Shown one piece after another: positions 25,783 through 35,047 of a stretch of DNA of 64,000 bases (within the stretch, counting starts at the first letter, position 1; every line of letters begins with the position of its first letter). The notes beneath the pieces were generated by a model that worked only from the letters and a program-made list of their open reading frames with translations, was not told where the DNA came from and searched no databases. Made by a program: the position numbers and the translations under genes. This DNA is from Actinomycetota bacterium (GTDB taxonomy: Bacteria > Actinomycetota > Actinomycetes > Streptosporangiales > Streptosporangiaceae). The stretch is from positions 1 through 64,000 of the forward strand of contig JAFAYQ010000063.1 in the NCBI GenBank assembly GCA_019240215.1. The letters are read 5' to 3'.

Positions 25783-27828
25783 TCAGGGCAGCCAGCTGCT
25801 GAACGGAGACCGTGGCACCTGGCCCACCAGCGTGCGGCCGTCACCGTCGCCGGCGACGCAGAACGAGCTGGCCGCGCACGAAACCGACCAGACGACCGTG
25901 CCCGGGTCGACCACGCTGGCCTGCCAGGCGGTCGGCCCGGCGGGCGGATTGCCCGACACCAGGGCCTGGCCGGTGTCGTCGGTGGCCACGCAGCGCGTGG
26001 CCGACGGGCACGAAACGGCGGCGATCCAGTGCCCCGAACCCACCACCAGGCTTTTCCAGGCGTCCGCGTGGCCGGCCGGGGCCCGGGAGACCAGCAGGTC
26101 GCCCCGGCCATCGCCGGCGACGCACAGTTGCCGGGTCGGGCACGACACCGCCCCGATGCCCGGCACCCCGAGCAGGGTGGCGGCCCAGCGGGTCCCGCTC
26201 GCCGGTGAGCGGGAAGTGAGGATGCGGCCCGCCTCGTCGCCGGCCACGCACAAGCTCTGGCTGGGGCAGGACACCGACCAAATGATGGTCCCGGGGTCGG
26301 CGGCCGTGCGCTGCCAGGCGGATGCGCCTCCGGCCGGGTGGGTGGCCGACAGAATGCCACCGTCGCCGTCGGCCGCCACGCAGAGCCCGGCCGATGGGCA
26401 CGACACCGACCAGATCGTCTGGCTGCGATCGACTGCAAACGTGCGCCAGGTGGGCGCCCCGGCGGCCGGATCGGTGGACACCAGGACGTTGCCGGAGCCG
26501 TCGGCGGCGACACACAGGCGGGCTGAAGGGCAGGACAGGCTGCTGATCCAGTTGTTCCGGTCGGTCCAGGCCACGGACCACGACGTGGTGGGCTGTGCGG
26601 GCGCCCGGGTGACCAGGAGCTCGCCCGCGTCGTCGCCCGCAACGCACAGCGAGGGGGTGGGGCAGGAGACGATGTTGACCGAGCTACCGGTGACGACGGC
26701 CCGGGGCCGCCAGCCGACCGCCGGGGCGCCGACCAGGACGGCGCCGTGGGCGGTGGTCGCCGCGCACCAGCCGTCGCTGGCGCAGGAGACGCCGGTGACG
26801 GGCCTTCCGGTGTCAACGGCCGCCCATCGAGCCGACCGCCGGGCCGGCGCCGCCGACGCGAACAGATGCCCGGCCGTGTCGACCATGGCACAACCCCCGG
26901 TGGCCGAGCAGCTCACCTGCGACAGAGGGCCGCTCTCCACCTGGCGCGGCGCCCAGGCCAGGCCAGCGGTTGGCTGCGCGGTCGTCAGCACGGTGCCCGA
27001 ATCGGTGGCCGCGACGCACTCGAAGTCAGCGGTGCAGCTCAGTGAGACAATCCGCGTCCGGCCGCCGTCCAGGTTCCCGCGGTAGATCCACTGGCCGCGG
27101 GCCGGACTGGCCGCGACGAAAACGTCGCCGCCCTGATCGACGGCCGCGCACAACCGCACCGACGGGCAGGAGATGCCGGTGATCGGCGTCGACGCCCCGG
27201 TGTCGACGGCGTGCCAGCTCGACGACGGGCCGGCCGGCCCGGACACCAGCAGCGAGCCGTCCGCGTCGGTGGCTACGCACAGTTCGCTGCTGGGGCAGGC
27301 CAGCTGCCGGATGCCTTTCGAGCTGGCCTGCACCGGATGCCACCCGCTGCCCGTGGCCGGGCCCGACGAGGTGATGACGTAGCCGTCGTTGCTTCCAGCC
27401 GCGCAGAAATCCGCCGTGGGACACGAGATCGTCGGCAGCCAGCCTCCGACCCGCGGTAGCTGCCGGTGCCAGGCCGCCGAGCTTGCGGCCGGGTTGGCCG
27501 AGGTGCTGATACCGCCGGCACCGTCTGTCACCGCGCAGAAGTCGCGCCCCGCGCAGGAGACCGCGAGCAACCGGCCCTGCGGGCCCAGCGCCGCGGTATT
27601 CGCGGCCCGATGCGGCGCGGACCATGCGAGCGGCTGGTCGCCGGCGCCGGTGACCGCCAGCACGGTGGCCACCAGGGCCACGATGACCACGACGAGGGCG
27701 ATGGCCGTAGCCGGACGATGTCGCGCCCGCGCCCACAGCCCGGCCCGAGCGGCCGCGGTGGTGCCCGGCCAGTGCGGCAACAGCCGGCTCCCCTCCCCAT
27801 AGGGCTCAGCAGCTTCGGAAAGGGTCAT
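25783..27828 (-). CDS. Membrane-anchored protein with 14 Cys-paired propeller-like repeats
   Basis: This is a ~681-aa protein of unknown function. A cytoplasmic segment (about 1-43) precedes one transmembrane helix (TAIALVVVIVALVATVLAV), and the remaining ~600 residues are exported. They are built from 14 copies of a ~42-residue unit with the pattern I-x-x-[VI]-S-C-P-[ST]-x4-C-V-A-x-D-x-x-G-x-[VIL]-[LV]-x-S, then a Pro/Ala turn and a Trp (for example SCPSAGLCVAADGDGG). Each unit holds two Cys six residues apart, likely a disulfide, and the Gly-rich turn fits a beta-propeller blade; 14 units would make two seven-bladed rings. ATG 27828 (or GTG 27834) is preferred to the frame's far start at 27924. 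Possibly adhesive or a surface sensor; no enzyme motif is visible. Confidence 0.75.
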   Translation of the reverse strand: MTLSEAAEPYGEGSRLLPHWPGTTAAARAGLWARARHRPATAIALVVVIVALVATVLAVTGAGDQPLAWSAPHRAANTAALGPQGRLLAVSCAGRDFCAVTDGAGGISTSANPAASSAAWHRQLPRVGGWLPTISCPTADFCAAGSNDGYVITSSGPATGSGWHPVQASSKGIRQLACPSSELCVATDADGSLLVSGPAGPSSSWHAVDTGASTPITGISCPSVRLCAAVDQGGDVFVAASPARGQWIYRGNLDGGRTRIVSLSCTADFECVAATDSGTVLTTAQPTAGLAWAPRQVESGPLSQVSCSATGGCAMVDTAGHLFASAAPARRSARWAAVDTGRPVTGVSCASDGWCAATTAHGAVLVGAPAVGWRPRAVVTGSSVNIVSCPTPSLCVAGDDAGELLVTRAPAQPTTSWSVAWTDRNNWISSLSCPSARLCVAADGSGNVLVSTDPAAGAPTWRTFAVDRSQTIWSVSCPSAGLCVAADGDGGILSATHPAGGASAWQRTAADPGTIIWSVSCPSQSLCVAGDEAGRILTSRSPASGTRWAATLLGVPGIGAVSCPTRQLCVAGDGRGDLLVSRAPAGHADAWKSLVVGSGHWIAAVSCPSATRCVATDDTGQALVSGNPPAGPTAWQASVVDPGTVVWSVSCAASSFCVAGDGDGRTLVGQVPRSPFSSWLP

Positions 27829-28466
27829 TTGCACGTTAATCACCGCACAGCTTGACCCTGATCGGCAGGATATCTGCTGCTCAGATGAGCGCCGTCCGTT
27901 GATGGCCGCACGGAATTCGGGCAAAACATGACAAATTTTGATAAGTCACAAAAAGTTAACCGGGAAAGGTACACCAAGCCATCGACTATGACGTCTACTT
28001 ACTGCTGACACGACAATCGGTGTGCGATCTTGTGCCGCGCACACCATCGCGAGCCTGGCCCTGCCGAACCAGCTTGCGGTCTATGTGGGGGGGTCCCATA
28101 TGCGGCATAGCGGCGGCGTCTGCCCGCGGCAAGACGGCCTTGAGCCGGATCAACTGTCTGACCGTTTCTGAGTCAGTAACCGCTGCGCAGCGCGATCTCG
28201 CGTAGCGCATCTTTCTGCTCGACGGCGAACAGGAAAACTGGCCTTTCCCGGGTCAGGTTGATGTCTTCAGGCTGCACTGACCCAACCAGTGCGGGCAAAC
28301 CAGCTCTAAGTAACCAGCGCTGCGAAATCTGGATGACACCTACCTCGATCCGGTAATGCGCCAGAAATTATTCATGGCAAAAGCGTGACCTTCTGCTGCC
28401 CAAAATCGGCCGCAGACGCTCATTTCCCATGTCTCAAAAGTCTCTGTACAGAAGGGGGGCGCAGCC
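27829..28466. other. Long AT-richer divergent intergenic region
   Basis: No convincing gene lies here. Base composition is lower in GC than the surroundings. It contains an 8-bp inverted repeat GGTGTGCG (28019-28026) / CGCACACC (28038-28045) and a looser CTATG...CATAG repeat near 28081-28110. It must hold the promoters of the repeat protein (leftward) and the nucleotide-sugar operon (rightward). Confidence 0.6.
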
Positions 28467-29819
28467 ATGCCCAATTACGACTCAAATGAAGTCCAGCCCG
28501 CGATCAGGAGCCAGCAGATCGCCGTCATCGGATCTGGCTATGTCGGCCTGACGCTCAGCGCGAGCCTGGCCCTGCTGGGTCACGACGTGGAGTGCACCGA
28601 CAAATCACACGAGCGGGTGGAGCAACTCGCGCACGGCCACGTGCCGATCACCGAAGAGGGGCTCACCGAGGTGGTCGAACAGATGCTGGCCACCGGGCAC
28701 CTGCGGTTCGGGAGGGACAACCAGGGCGCGGCCCGGCGGGCGGAATTTGTCTTCCTGTGCCTGCCCACTCCCATGGGGGGCGACGGGTGGGCTGACCTGT
28801 CGTTCGTCAAGCAGGTCGCCGAGGAGATCGGCCCGCACCTGCGCCCGGGCGCGACCGTCATCACCAAGTCGACGGTGCCGGTCGGCACCGGGCAGATGGT
28901 CCGCCAGGCATTGGGGCGCGACGACGTGCACGTGGTCTCCAACCCGGAATTCCTGGCCGAGGGAACGGCTCTGCGGGACTGCCTGCGGCCGGACCGGATC
29001 GTCGTGGGGGCCGCCTCGGAAGCGGTCGCGCGGACGGTCGCCGACCTGTACGGCCCGTTCGCTCATTCCCGCTCGATCCTCACCGATGTGGCCAGCGCCG
29101 AGATCATCAAGTACGCGTCGAACGCCTACCTGGCGGTCCGCCTCACCTTCGTCAACTCGATGGCACAGCTGTGCGAGCTGGCCGGGGCCGACGTCCGCGC
29201 GGTGACCCGGGGGATGGGCGCGGACCGCCGCATCGGCCCGGGCTTCCTGCAGCCGGGCCCGGGCTGGGGCGGCTCCTGTTTCCCCAAGGACACCGAGGCG
29301 CTGGTCCAGACTGCGGCCGGGTTCGGCTGCGACCTGGCGCTGGTCCAGACCGCGATCGCCACCAACGCCCAGCACATTGACTGGGTCGCCGGCAAAGTGG
29401 CCGCAATTCTGGACGGCCATGTCCACGGGAAGCGAATCGCGATGTGGGGGCTGACGTTCAAAGCGGGAACCGATGACCAACGGCAATCACCAGCGCTGGC
29501 GATAGCACGGCGCCTGACTGAGATGGGGGCCGTCGTCCACGCCTATGACCCGACCGTTCCGGCCGGGACCCTGCACGGTATCGAAGTCCATTCTTCATCG
29601 TTCTCGGCCTGCAAAGAAGCAGATGCTTTGGTCATCGCCACCGAATGGCCAGAATTCGCGGCGGCCGACCTTACTGCCCTGGCCGCGGTCATGGGCGACC
29701 GGGTCATCATGGACGCCCGGAACATGATCGATCCGGTCGCCGCCGTCAATGCGGGATTCCGTTACTCGGGGATAGGCGTTCCGGTTCAGCTCCGGCGCGA
29801 AGAGGGTGTCGCGGTATGA
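28467..29819 (+). CDS. UDP-glucose 6-dehydrogenase / nucleotide-sugar dehydrogenase
   Basis: This 450-aa NAD-dependent enzyme oxidises UDP-glucose to UDP-glucuronate in two steps. It has the N-terminal Rossmann motif IAVIGSGYVGLTLSASLALLGHDV, TKSTVPVGTG, the conserved NPEFLAEGTALRD, EIIKYASNAYLAVRLTFVN, and the catalytic Cys271 in GWGGSCFPKD. The C-terminal domain starts at MWGLTFKAGTDDQRQSPA. A ~15-aa N-terminal extension precedes the fold. AAGGGGGG upstream supports ATG 28467. The stop overlaps the next start (ATGA), making it the first gene of a four-gene operon. GDP-mannose or UDP-sugar variants are possible, but the decarboxylase downstream favours UDP-glucose. Confidence 0.92.
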   Translation: MPNYDSNEVQPAIRSQQIAVIGSGYVGLTLSASLALLGHDVECTDKSHERVEQLAHGHVPITEEGLTEVVEQMLATGHLRFGRDNQGAARRAEFVFLCLPTPMGGDGWADLSFVKQVAEEIGPHLRPGATVITKSTVPVGTGQMVRQALGRDDVHVVSNPEFLAEGTALRDCLRPDRIVVGAASEAVARTVADLYGPFAHSRSILTDVASAEIIKYASNAYLAVRLTFVNSMAQLCELAGADVRAVTRGMGADRRIGPGFLQPGPGWGGSCFPKDTEALVQTAAGFGCDLALVQTAIATNAQHIDWVAGKVAAILDGHVHGKRIAMWGLTFKAGTDDQRQSPALAIARRLTEMGAVVHAYDPTVPAGTLHGIEVHSSSFSACKEADALVIATEWPEFAAADLTALAAVMGDRVIMDARNMIDPVAAVNAGFRYSGIGVPVQLRREEGVAV

Positions 29820-30757
29820 GAATCCTGGTAACCGGAGGTGCCGGCTTTCTCGGATCTCACCTCTGCGCGGCAATTCTGGCCCGCGGGGACGAAGTTGTCG
29901 CTATCGACAACTTCGCGACCAGCGACTATTCGGCGATCAAGCGTCTGTCGCACAATGACCGGTTCCACTTCGTCGAGGCCGACGTCTGCACGGCCCCGCC
30001 GGTTACCGGCCGATTCGACGCCATCGCTCACCTCGCCTGCCCGGCCTCACCGGACGAGTACCTCCGGCTGCCGCTGGAGACGCTGGCCATCGGCAGTCAC
30101 GGGAGCGAGTTCGTCCTCAGGCTGGCCGAGCTGAACCGGTGCCGCGTGCTGCTCGCCTCGACCAGCGAGATCTACGGAGACCCGCTGGTGCGGCCGCAGC
30201 GCGAGGACTACTGGGGGAACGTGAACCCGATCGGGCCGCGCAGCGTCTACGACGAGTCCAAGCGGTACGCGGAAGCGCTATTCACGGCGCACCGCAGGGC
30301 CCTCGGGACGAACACCGCAATCGTCCGGATCTTCAATACCTACGGGCCGGGCCTGCGGCCCAATGATGGCCGTGTCGTCTCCAACTTCATCGCCCAGGCG
30401 CTGAACGGTGAACCGCTGACCGTCTACGGCGACGGTCAGCAGACCCGGAGCTTCTGCTACGTCACCGACCTGGTCGGCGGCCTGTTGCGGATGCTCCATT
30501 CGATCGAGCCGGGTCCGGTCAACCTCGGCAATCCCAATGAGATCACCGTCCTTGAGCTGGCCGAGACCATCCGCCTGCTGACCGGCTCGGATGTGCCGCT
30601 CGATTTCCGCCCGGCCCCACAGGACGACCCCACCACCCGGCGACCGGACATCAGCAAGGCCGCGGCCCTTCTGGGCTGGACGCCAGAGGTGCCGCTGGCC
30701 GAAGGGCTCGAGCGCACCATCGCCTGGCAGCGAAGCCTGTCCGCCGTCCCCGCCTGA
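29816..30757 (+). CDS. UDP-glucuronate decarboxylase (UDP-xylose synthase type)
   Basis: This 313-aa extended SDR has NAD motif TGGAGFLG, catalytic Y145-x3-K149 in PRSVYDESKRYAEA and the UXS-typical block STSEIYGDPLVRPQREDYWGNVNPIGPRSVYDE. UXS converts UDP-glucuronate to UDP-xylose, so with the preceding dehydrogenase the pair makes UDP-xylose from UDP-glucose. NTYGPGLRPNDGRVVSNFI and GDGQQTRSFCYVTDLV are also conserved. The start ATG 29816 overlaps the upstream stop by 4 nt. The product-level assignment is strong by motif but untested. Confidence 0.88.
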   Translation: MRILVTGGAGFLGSHLCAAILARGDEVVAIDNFATSDYSAIKRLSHNDRFHFVEADVCTAPPVTGRFDAIAHLACPASPDEYLRLPLETLAIGSHGSEFVLRLAELNRCRVLLASTSEIYGDPLVRPQREDYWGNVNPIGPRSVYDESKRYAEALFTAHRRALGTNTAIVRIFNTYGPGLRPNDGRVVSNFIAQALNGEPLTVYGDGQQTRSFCYVTDLVGGLLRMLHSIEPGPVNLGNPNEITVLELAETIRLLTGSDVPLDFRPAPQDDPTTRRPDISKAAALLGWTPEVPLAEGLERTIAWQRSLSAVPA

Positions 30758-30792
30758 TCGATCCATCCACCAGCCAGAAAGAGAAATCAGCC

Positions 30793-31914
30793 ATGTCCAA
30801 GGGAACTGTTCTCGTCACCGGCGGAGCCGGTTTCATCGGCTCGCACGTCGTCGAGCAACTGCTGCGCCAGGGCTACCCGGTCCGCGTCTATGACGCCCTG
30901 GTGGAGCAGGTCCACCAGGGCGCGGGCCCGCGTTACGTCTCCGAAGAGGCCGAGTTCGTCTACGGCGACGTCCGCGACCGGGACAGCCTGGCCCGCGCGT
31001 TGCGGGGGGTCGATCAGGTGGTCCACCTGGCGGCCGAGGTGGGCGTCGGCCAGTCGATGTACGAGGTGTCCAAGTACGTCGACACCAACACCGGCGGGAC
31101 CGGGGTGCTGCTGGACATCGTGGCCAACGACCACACCGACGTCGGCCGGATCGTCGTCGCCTCGTCGATGTCGATCTACGGCGAGGGTTCGTACCGGTGC
31201 TCCGAGCACGGCCTCACCGCGCCCGGGCTCCGTCCCGAAACCCAGCTGAAGAACCGCGAGTGGAATCCGCGCTGCCCGGTGTGCGGGGCCGCGCTCAGCC
31301 CGGTGGCCACGGCGGAGGACAAGAAGCTGCTGCCGACCTCGGTCTACGCGATCTCGAAGATGGACCAGGAGCTCCTGTGCCTCTCGGTCGGCGCCGCCTA
31401 CAACGTGGGTGTCGTGGCGCTGCGTTACTTCAACGCCTACGGTCCCCGTCAGGCCCTGTCCAACCCCTACACCGGCGTCGCGGCCATCTTCTCCGGCCGG
31501 CTGCTGAACGGCCGGCCGCCGCTGGCGTTCGAGGACGGTGAGCAGCTACGGGACTTCGTGCACGTCCGCGACGTCGCGCGGGCCACCGTGCTGGCGCTGG
31601 AGAGTGAGAAGGCGACCGGCCACGCGATCAACGTCGGCGTCGGGGCGCCGCTGACGATCTCCCAGGTCGCGCAGCTGCTGGCCAAGCAGCTCGGGTTGGA
31701 CATCGAGCCCGAGATCACCGGCAAGTTCCGGGCCGGGGACATCAGGCACTGCTGGGCCGACCCCATCCGCGCGCGGGAGCTGCTCGGCTTCTCGGCCGAG
31801 ATACCGCTGGAGGCCGGGGTGGCCGAGCTCATCGACTGGGTCTCGACCCAGTCGGCCGACGATCAGGTCGACACCGCCTACGCCGAGCTCGGCCGGCGTG
31901 GCCTCGCGGTCTGA
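30793..31914 (+). CDS. NAD-dependent sugar epimerase with Cys cluster (dTDP-L-rhamnose 4-epimerase-like)
   Basis: This 373-aa extended SDR has VTGGAGFIGSHVVEQLL, SSMSIYGEG and catalytic Y185-A-I-S-K189. An insertion of about 45 residues between the Ser and Tyr motifs holds C-SEH and NPRCPVCG, a possible zinc site. This insertion is typical of the WbiB/dTDP-L-rhamnose 4-epimerase-like subfamily. The C-terminus extends past the fold with an Asp/Ala-rich tail. It may epimerise UDP-xylose, rhamnose or another donor for the glycosyltransferase downstream; the substrate is inferred. It begins 35 nt after the decarboxylase, and its stop overlaps the GT start (TGATG). Confidence 0.85.
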   Translation: MSKGTVLVTGGAGFIGSHVVEQLLRQGYPVRVYDALVEQVHQGAGPRYVSEEAEFVYGDVRDRDSLARALRGVDQVVHLAAEVGVGQSMYEVSKYVDTNTGGTGVLLDIVANDHTDVGRIVVASSMSIYGEGSYRCSEHGLTAPGLRPETQLKNREWNPRCPVCGAALSPVATAEDKKLLPTSVYAISKMDQELLCLSVGAAYNVGVVALRYFNAYGPRQALSNPYTGVAAIFSGRLLNGRPPLAFEDGEQLRDFVHVRDVARATVLALESEKATGHAINVGVGAPLTISQVAQLLAKQLGLDIEPEITGKFRAGDIRHCWADPIRARELLGFSAEIPLEAGVAELIDWVSTQSADDQVDTAYAELGRRGLAV

Positions 31915-33371
31915 TGGGCGGCTCTGCTCTGCTGCATGACGGCCGGCTGGCCCTGCTGGTGATCTTCGCGGTCACCCAGATCTGCTATTTCGGGTCGATG
32001 CTGGTGACCGTCTACTTCTACAGTCGGCCGGTCGACCTGGTCCGGCCGGAGGATCTGCCGGGGCGTCACGCCGCCTACCCGCCGGTCCTGCTCTTCTACC
32101 CCGTGCTACGGGAACTCGAAGAGACCATGCGCACGACCTTCCTCGCCCTCGACAACATCGACTACCCCCGTGACCGGTACCGGATCGTGGCCATCCCCAA
32201 TCACGACGACCACGAGACGATCGCTTCGCTCCGGCGCCTGCAGGCCAGCTTCCCGTGGCTGGAGGTGCTGACCATTCCGGCGACATCCGACCCGTCCTGG
32301 AACGTGGTGTGGGACCAGTGGGAGCTCAACCCCAAGGTCTACTGGTGGCACGTTGGCAAGCGGGCCGGCGTCCGGGATCTGCCGCCGAAGAAGACCCGGC
32401 AGCTCGTCTATGCCTTCTACCGCCTCTGCCCGCCGGGCGCCGAGGACACGCTGATCAGCTACATCGACGCCGATAGCGCCCCGCCGCCCAACTACTTCCT
32501 GCTGGGAGCGGCGGGCGCGGCCAGTTTCGACGTCGTTCAGCTCACCAACGTGGCGGGCAACGTGCTCAGGTCGTGGGCCAGCACCTTCCACGGCTTCGAC
32601 CACATGTGCTGGGACGCCTCGATGTACCAGCACATGACCGCTCACGGCAAGCACCCCTACTACGTCCTGGGTAAAGGGCTGTTCTTCCGGTCCTCGGACC
32701 TGCACGCCTTCGGCGGTTTCCATCCGTGGCTGACGATCGAAGACCCCGAGGTCGGAATGCGGCTGTGGACCAACGGGCGCCGTCTCGGGGTGGTGACGCA
32801 GCCACTGGTCGAAGAGGTACCACGGACGTTCCGGCAGGGAGTCACCCAGCGCAAGCGCTGGGTCTGCGGGTTCTTCCAGTCGCTGGGCAGTCCGCTGACC
32901 CAGATGGGCATGACGGCCGGGCAGCGGTTCCGGGCCCGGCTCAACCTCGTGCCCTGCCTGTCGCTGCTGATCAACCCGCTCGGCCTGGCGGTCGGGATCT
33001 GGATCCTGCAGCAGACGATCGCGGGCCACCGGCCCGAAGATCTGCCGCTCACCGTGCTGTCGGCGGTGAACATCGTGGCAGCCGTGGTCATCATGGGCTT
33101 CAACTGGGTCAACGCCTGCCGGGTGTCGGGCCTGGTCCTTGGACGCCGCCGGGACAGGTTGCGGTTCGCGTTGCGCGTGAACCCCCTGTTCGTCATGCTC
33201 TACTGGCTCTTCTGGAGCGTGTCCCTCGTTATCGGGATCCAGATGTTCCTGCGGGACAAGGGACTGGTCTGGGAGCGGACCGAGAAGGTGGACGCCAACC
33301 ACGATCTGGTCCGGGTGCTGGAGCTGGCCGATCAGGAACACTCCCGCCAAGAGGTCCATCTGCCGCGGTAA
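31914..33371 (+). CDS. Membrane family-2 glycosyltransferase
   Basis: This 485-aa inverting processive-type GT2 has an N-terminal helix (LALLVIFAVTQICYFGSMLVTVYF), a cytoplasmic GT-A domain with SYIDADSAPPPNYF (DxD), TIEDPEVGMRLW (the acidic catalytic motif) and QRKRW (Q-x-x-R-W), and three to four C-terminal membrane helices (about 345-450). The D, DxD, ED, QxxRW layout matches cellulose/hyaluronan/chitin-synthase-like enzymes, so it probably extrudes or transfers a sugar polymer, perhaps using the UDP-sugar made by the three upstream genes. There is no Cys-rich or PilZ domain. Last gene of the operon. Confidence 0.88.
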   Translation: MGGSALLHDGRLALLVIFAVTQICYFGSMLVTVYFYSRPVDLVRPEDLPGRHAAYPPVLLFYPVLRELEETMRTTFLALDNIDYPRDRYRIVAIPNHDDHETIASLRRLQASFPWLEVLTIPATSDPSWNVVWDQWELNPKVYWWHVGKRAGVRDLPPKKTRQLVYAFYRLCPPGAEDTLISYIDADSAPPPNYFLLGAAGAASFDVVQLTNVAGNVLRSWASTFHGFDHMCWDASMYQHMTAHGKHPYYVLGKGLFFRSSDLHAFGGFHPWLTIEDPEVGMRLWTNGRRLGVVTQPLVEEVPRTFRQGVTQRKRWVCGFFQSLGSPLTQMGMTAGQRFRARLNLVPCLSLLINPLGLAVGIWILQQTIAGHRPEDLPLTVLSAVNIVAAVVIMGFNWVNACRVSGLVLGRRRDRLRFALRVNPLFVMLYWLFWSVSLVIGIQMFLRDKGLVWERTEKVDANHDLVRVLELADQEHSRQEVHLPR

Positions 33372-33441
33372 GCCACTGAGTGCGCGGACGCTGCCCGCCG
33401 GGCCCGGGAATCCCGGCGCCGCCGCCGGCGCTGTCACCGGC

Positions 33442-34476
33442 GTGAAGAAGATCGGATTCCTGTCGTTCGGGCACTGGCGGGCCGCGCCCGGGTCGCAGAC
33501 CCAGAGCGCCGCCGACGCGCTGCTGCAGACGATCGAGCTGGCCCAGGCGGCCGAGGAGCTGGGCGTGGACGGCGCGTTCGTCCGCGTGCACCACTTCGAG
33601 CGCCAGCTCGCCTCGCCGTTCCCGCTGCTGTCGGCCATCGCCGCCAAGACCAGCCGGATCGAGATCGGCACGGCCGTCATCGACATGCGCTACGAGAACC
33701 CGCTCTACATGGCCGAGGAAGCGGCCGCCGCCGACCTCATCAGCGGCGGGCGGCTCCAGCTCGGCGTGAGCCGGGGCTCACCGGAGACCGTGCTGCGCGG
33801 GGCCGAGACGTTCGGGTACCAGCCGTCCGACGGGGAGACCGACGCCGACCTCGCCCGTCGCAAGACCGAGCTGTTCCTGGCCGCGATCGGCGGCGCCGCG
33901 GTGGCCCGGACCGACCCGGCCCGCACCGGCATCAGCGGCGGCCTGGCCATCCAGCCGCAGTCACCCGGCCTGGCCGACCGGATCTGGTGGGGGTCCGGCA
34001 CCCGGGCCACCGCCCAGTGGGCGGCCCGGGCCGGGATGAACCTGCAGAGCTCGACGCTGCTGACTGAGGACACCGGGGTCCCGTTCGGTGACCTCCAGGC
34101 CGAGCAGATCCAGCTGTACCGCGACGCCTGGGCCGAGCAGGGCTGGGACCGTGCGCCGCGGGTGTCGGTGTCCCGCAGCGTGCTGCCGATCACCGAGGAC
34201 ATCGACCGCCTGTACTTCGGCGAGCAGGCCCACGACGACCAGGTCGGCGTGCTCGACGGCGTCCACGCCCGGTTCGGCCGCACCTACACCGGCGAGCCCG
34301 GCCAGATCGCCGCCGAGCTGGCCGCCGACGCCGCCGTCCAGGCCGCCGACACCGTGCTGTTCACCGTGCCCAACCAGCTCGGGGTCGCTTACAACACGCG
34401 GATTCTCGGCACCATCGCCCGGGAGATCGCGCCCGCCCTCGGCTGGTCGCCAGCCAGCGCGTCGGTCGCCCTTTAA
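33442..34476 (+). CDS. LLM-class flavin-dependent oxidoreductase (luciferase-like)
   Basis: This 344-aa protein has the bacterial-luciferase TIM barrel: KKIGFLSFGHW, DGAFVRVHHFERQLASPFPLLSAIAAKTSRIEIGTAVIDMRY and RLQLGVSRGSPE are typical strands of the FMN- or F420-using family. An N-terminal His pair (VHHFE) sits at the active-site mouth. The substrate is unknown. GTG 33442 lacks an SD and may be leaderless. Probably its own unit, 70 nt after the GT gene. Confidence 0.88.
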   Translation: MKKIGFLSFGHWRAAPGSQTQSAADALLQTIELAQAAEELGVDGAFVRVHHFERQLASPFPLLSAIAAKTSRIEIGTAVIDMRYENPLYMAEEAAAADLISGGRLQLGVSRGSPETVLRGAETFGYQPSDGETDADLARRKTELFLAAIGGAAVARTDPARTGISGGLAIQPQSPGLADRIWWGSGTRATAQWAARAGMNLQSSTLLTEDTGVPFGDLQAEQIQLYRDAWAEQGWDRAPRVSVSRSVLPITEDIDRLYFGEQAHDDQVGVLDGVHARFGRTYTGEPGQIAAELAADAAVQAADTVLFTVPNQLGVAYNTRILGTIAREIAPALGWSPASASVAL

Positions 34477-35047
34477 TAAAAAGTAAAATCCCGCTCGGCT
34501 GGTTGGGCTGCTCTGGCGTTCCTTCTGCCCCGGGCGCGCCGCCTGCGTCACAGCTATCGCTCTGGTGCCGGGAGGCTGGCGGTGGTGGGCCTCCGGCGGG
34601 GCGTTTTGGGCTCCGTGCCCCACTCCCACCGGAGCACGGCCCGGGGTCACCCGTGCACCGGCGACCCTGGCCTGGTCCCACTGACACCTGAAGTCACTCA
34701 CACCCCACCAAGCTCAGCACTAGGTGTGTACTTCTCATTAGGGAAGACTTTTGGGGAGCATTTGTAAAAAAGTCTGCCCGAACCAAAACGCCCAGCGCAC
34801 AGCCACAAAGGTCACCTGAGCATCAGCAGTTATCAGCTGGGGGAGCCAGTTGTCAGCTGCGGGAGCACCGCCGGGCCCACGACTACCTTCGAGCCCACTT
34901 GCCACCTGTGTTCAGCAGTCGGTACCTCGGCCGCCACGTTTCGGATAGGCGGCGTGGCTGCCCGCACTGTTGAGGCCGCCTGCAGTTGTTCGTGGTGCGT
35001 CTGGAAGTGAGACGTGGGGCGAGCGCGGTCCGGGTTGACAATCGACC
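34477..35047. other. Intergenic region with hairpin and 20-bp tandem repeat
   Basis: No supported gene lies here. Within an AT-rich patch, an 8-bp stem AGACTTTT (34745-34752) / AAAAGTCT (34768-34775) may be a terminator-like hairpin. A 20-bp unit beginning CAGTTATCAG occurs twice in direct tandem (34827-34846 and 34847-34866, two mismatches). Short open frames here look like composition shadows. Confidence 0.55.

Noticed and set aside
28020-28205. 61-codon frame in the spacer before the sugar operon
   Set aside because: No RBS, no conserved pattern, and it spans the inverted repeats.
34503-34691. 62-codon frame in the spacer before the zeta-like gene
   Set aside because: Composition shadow without RBS or similarity.
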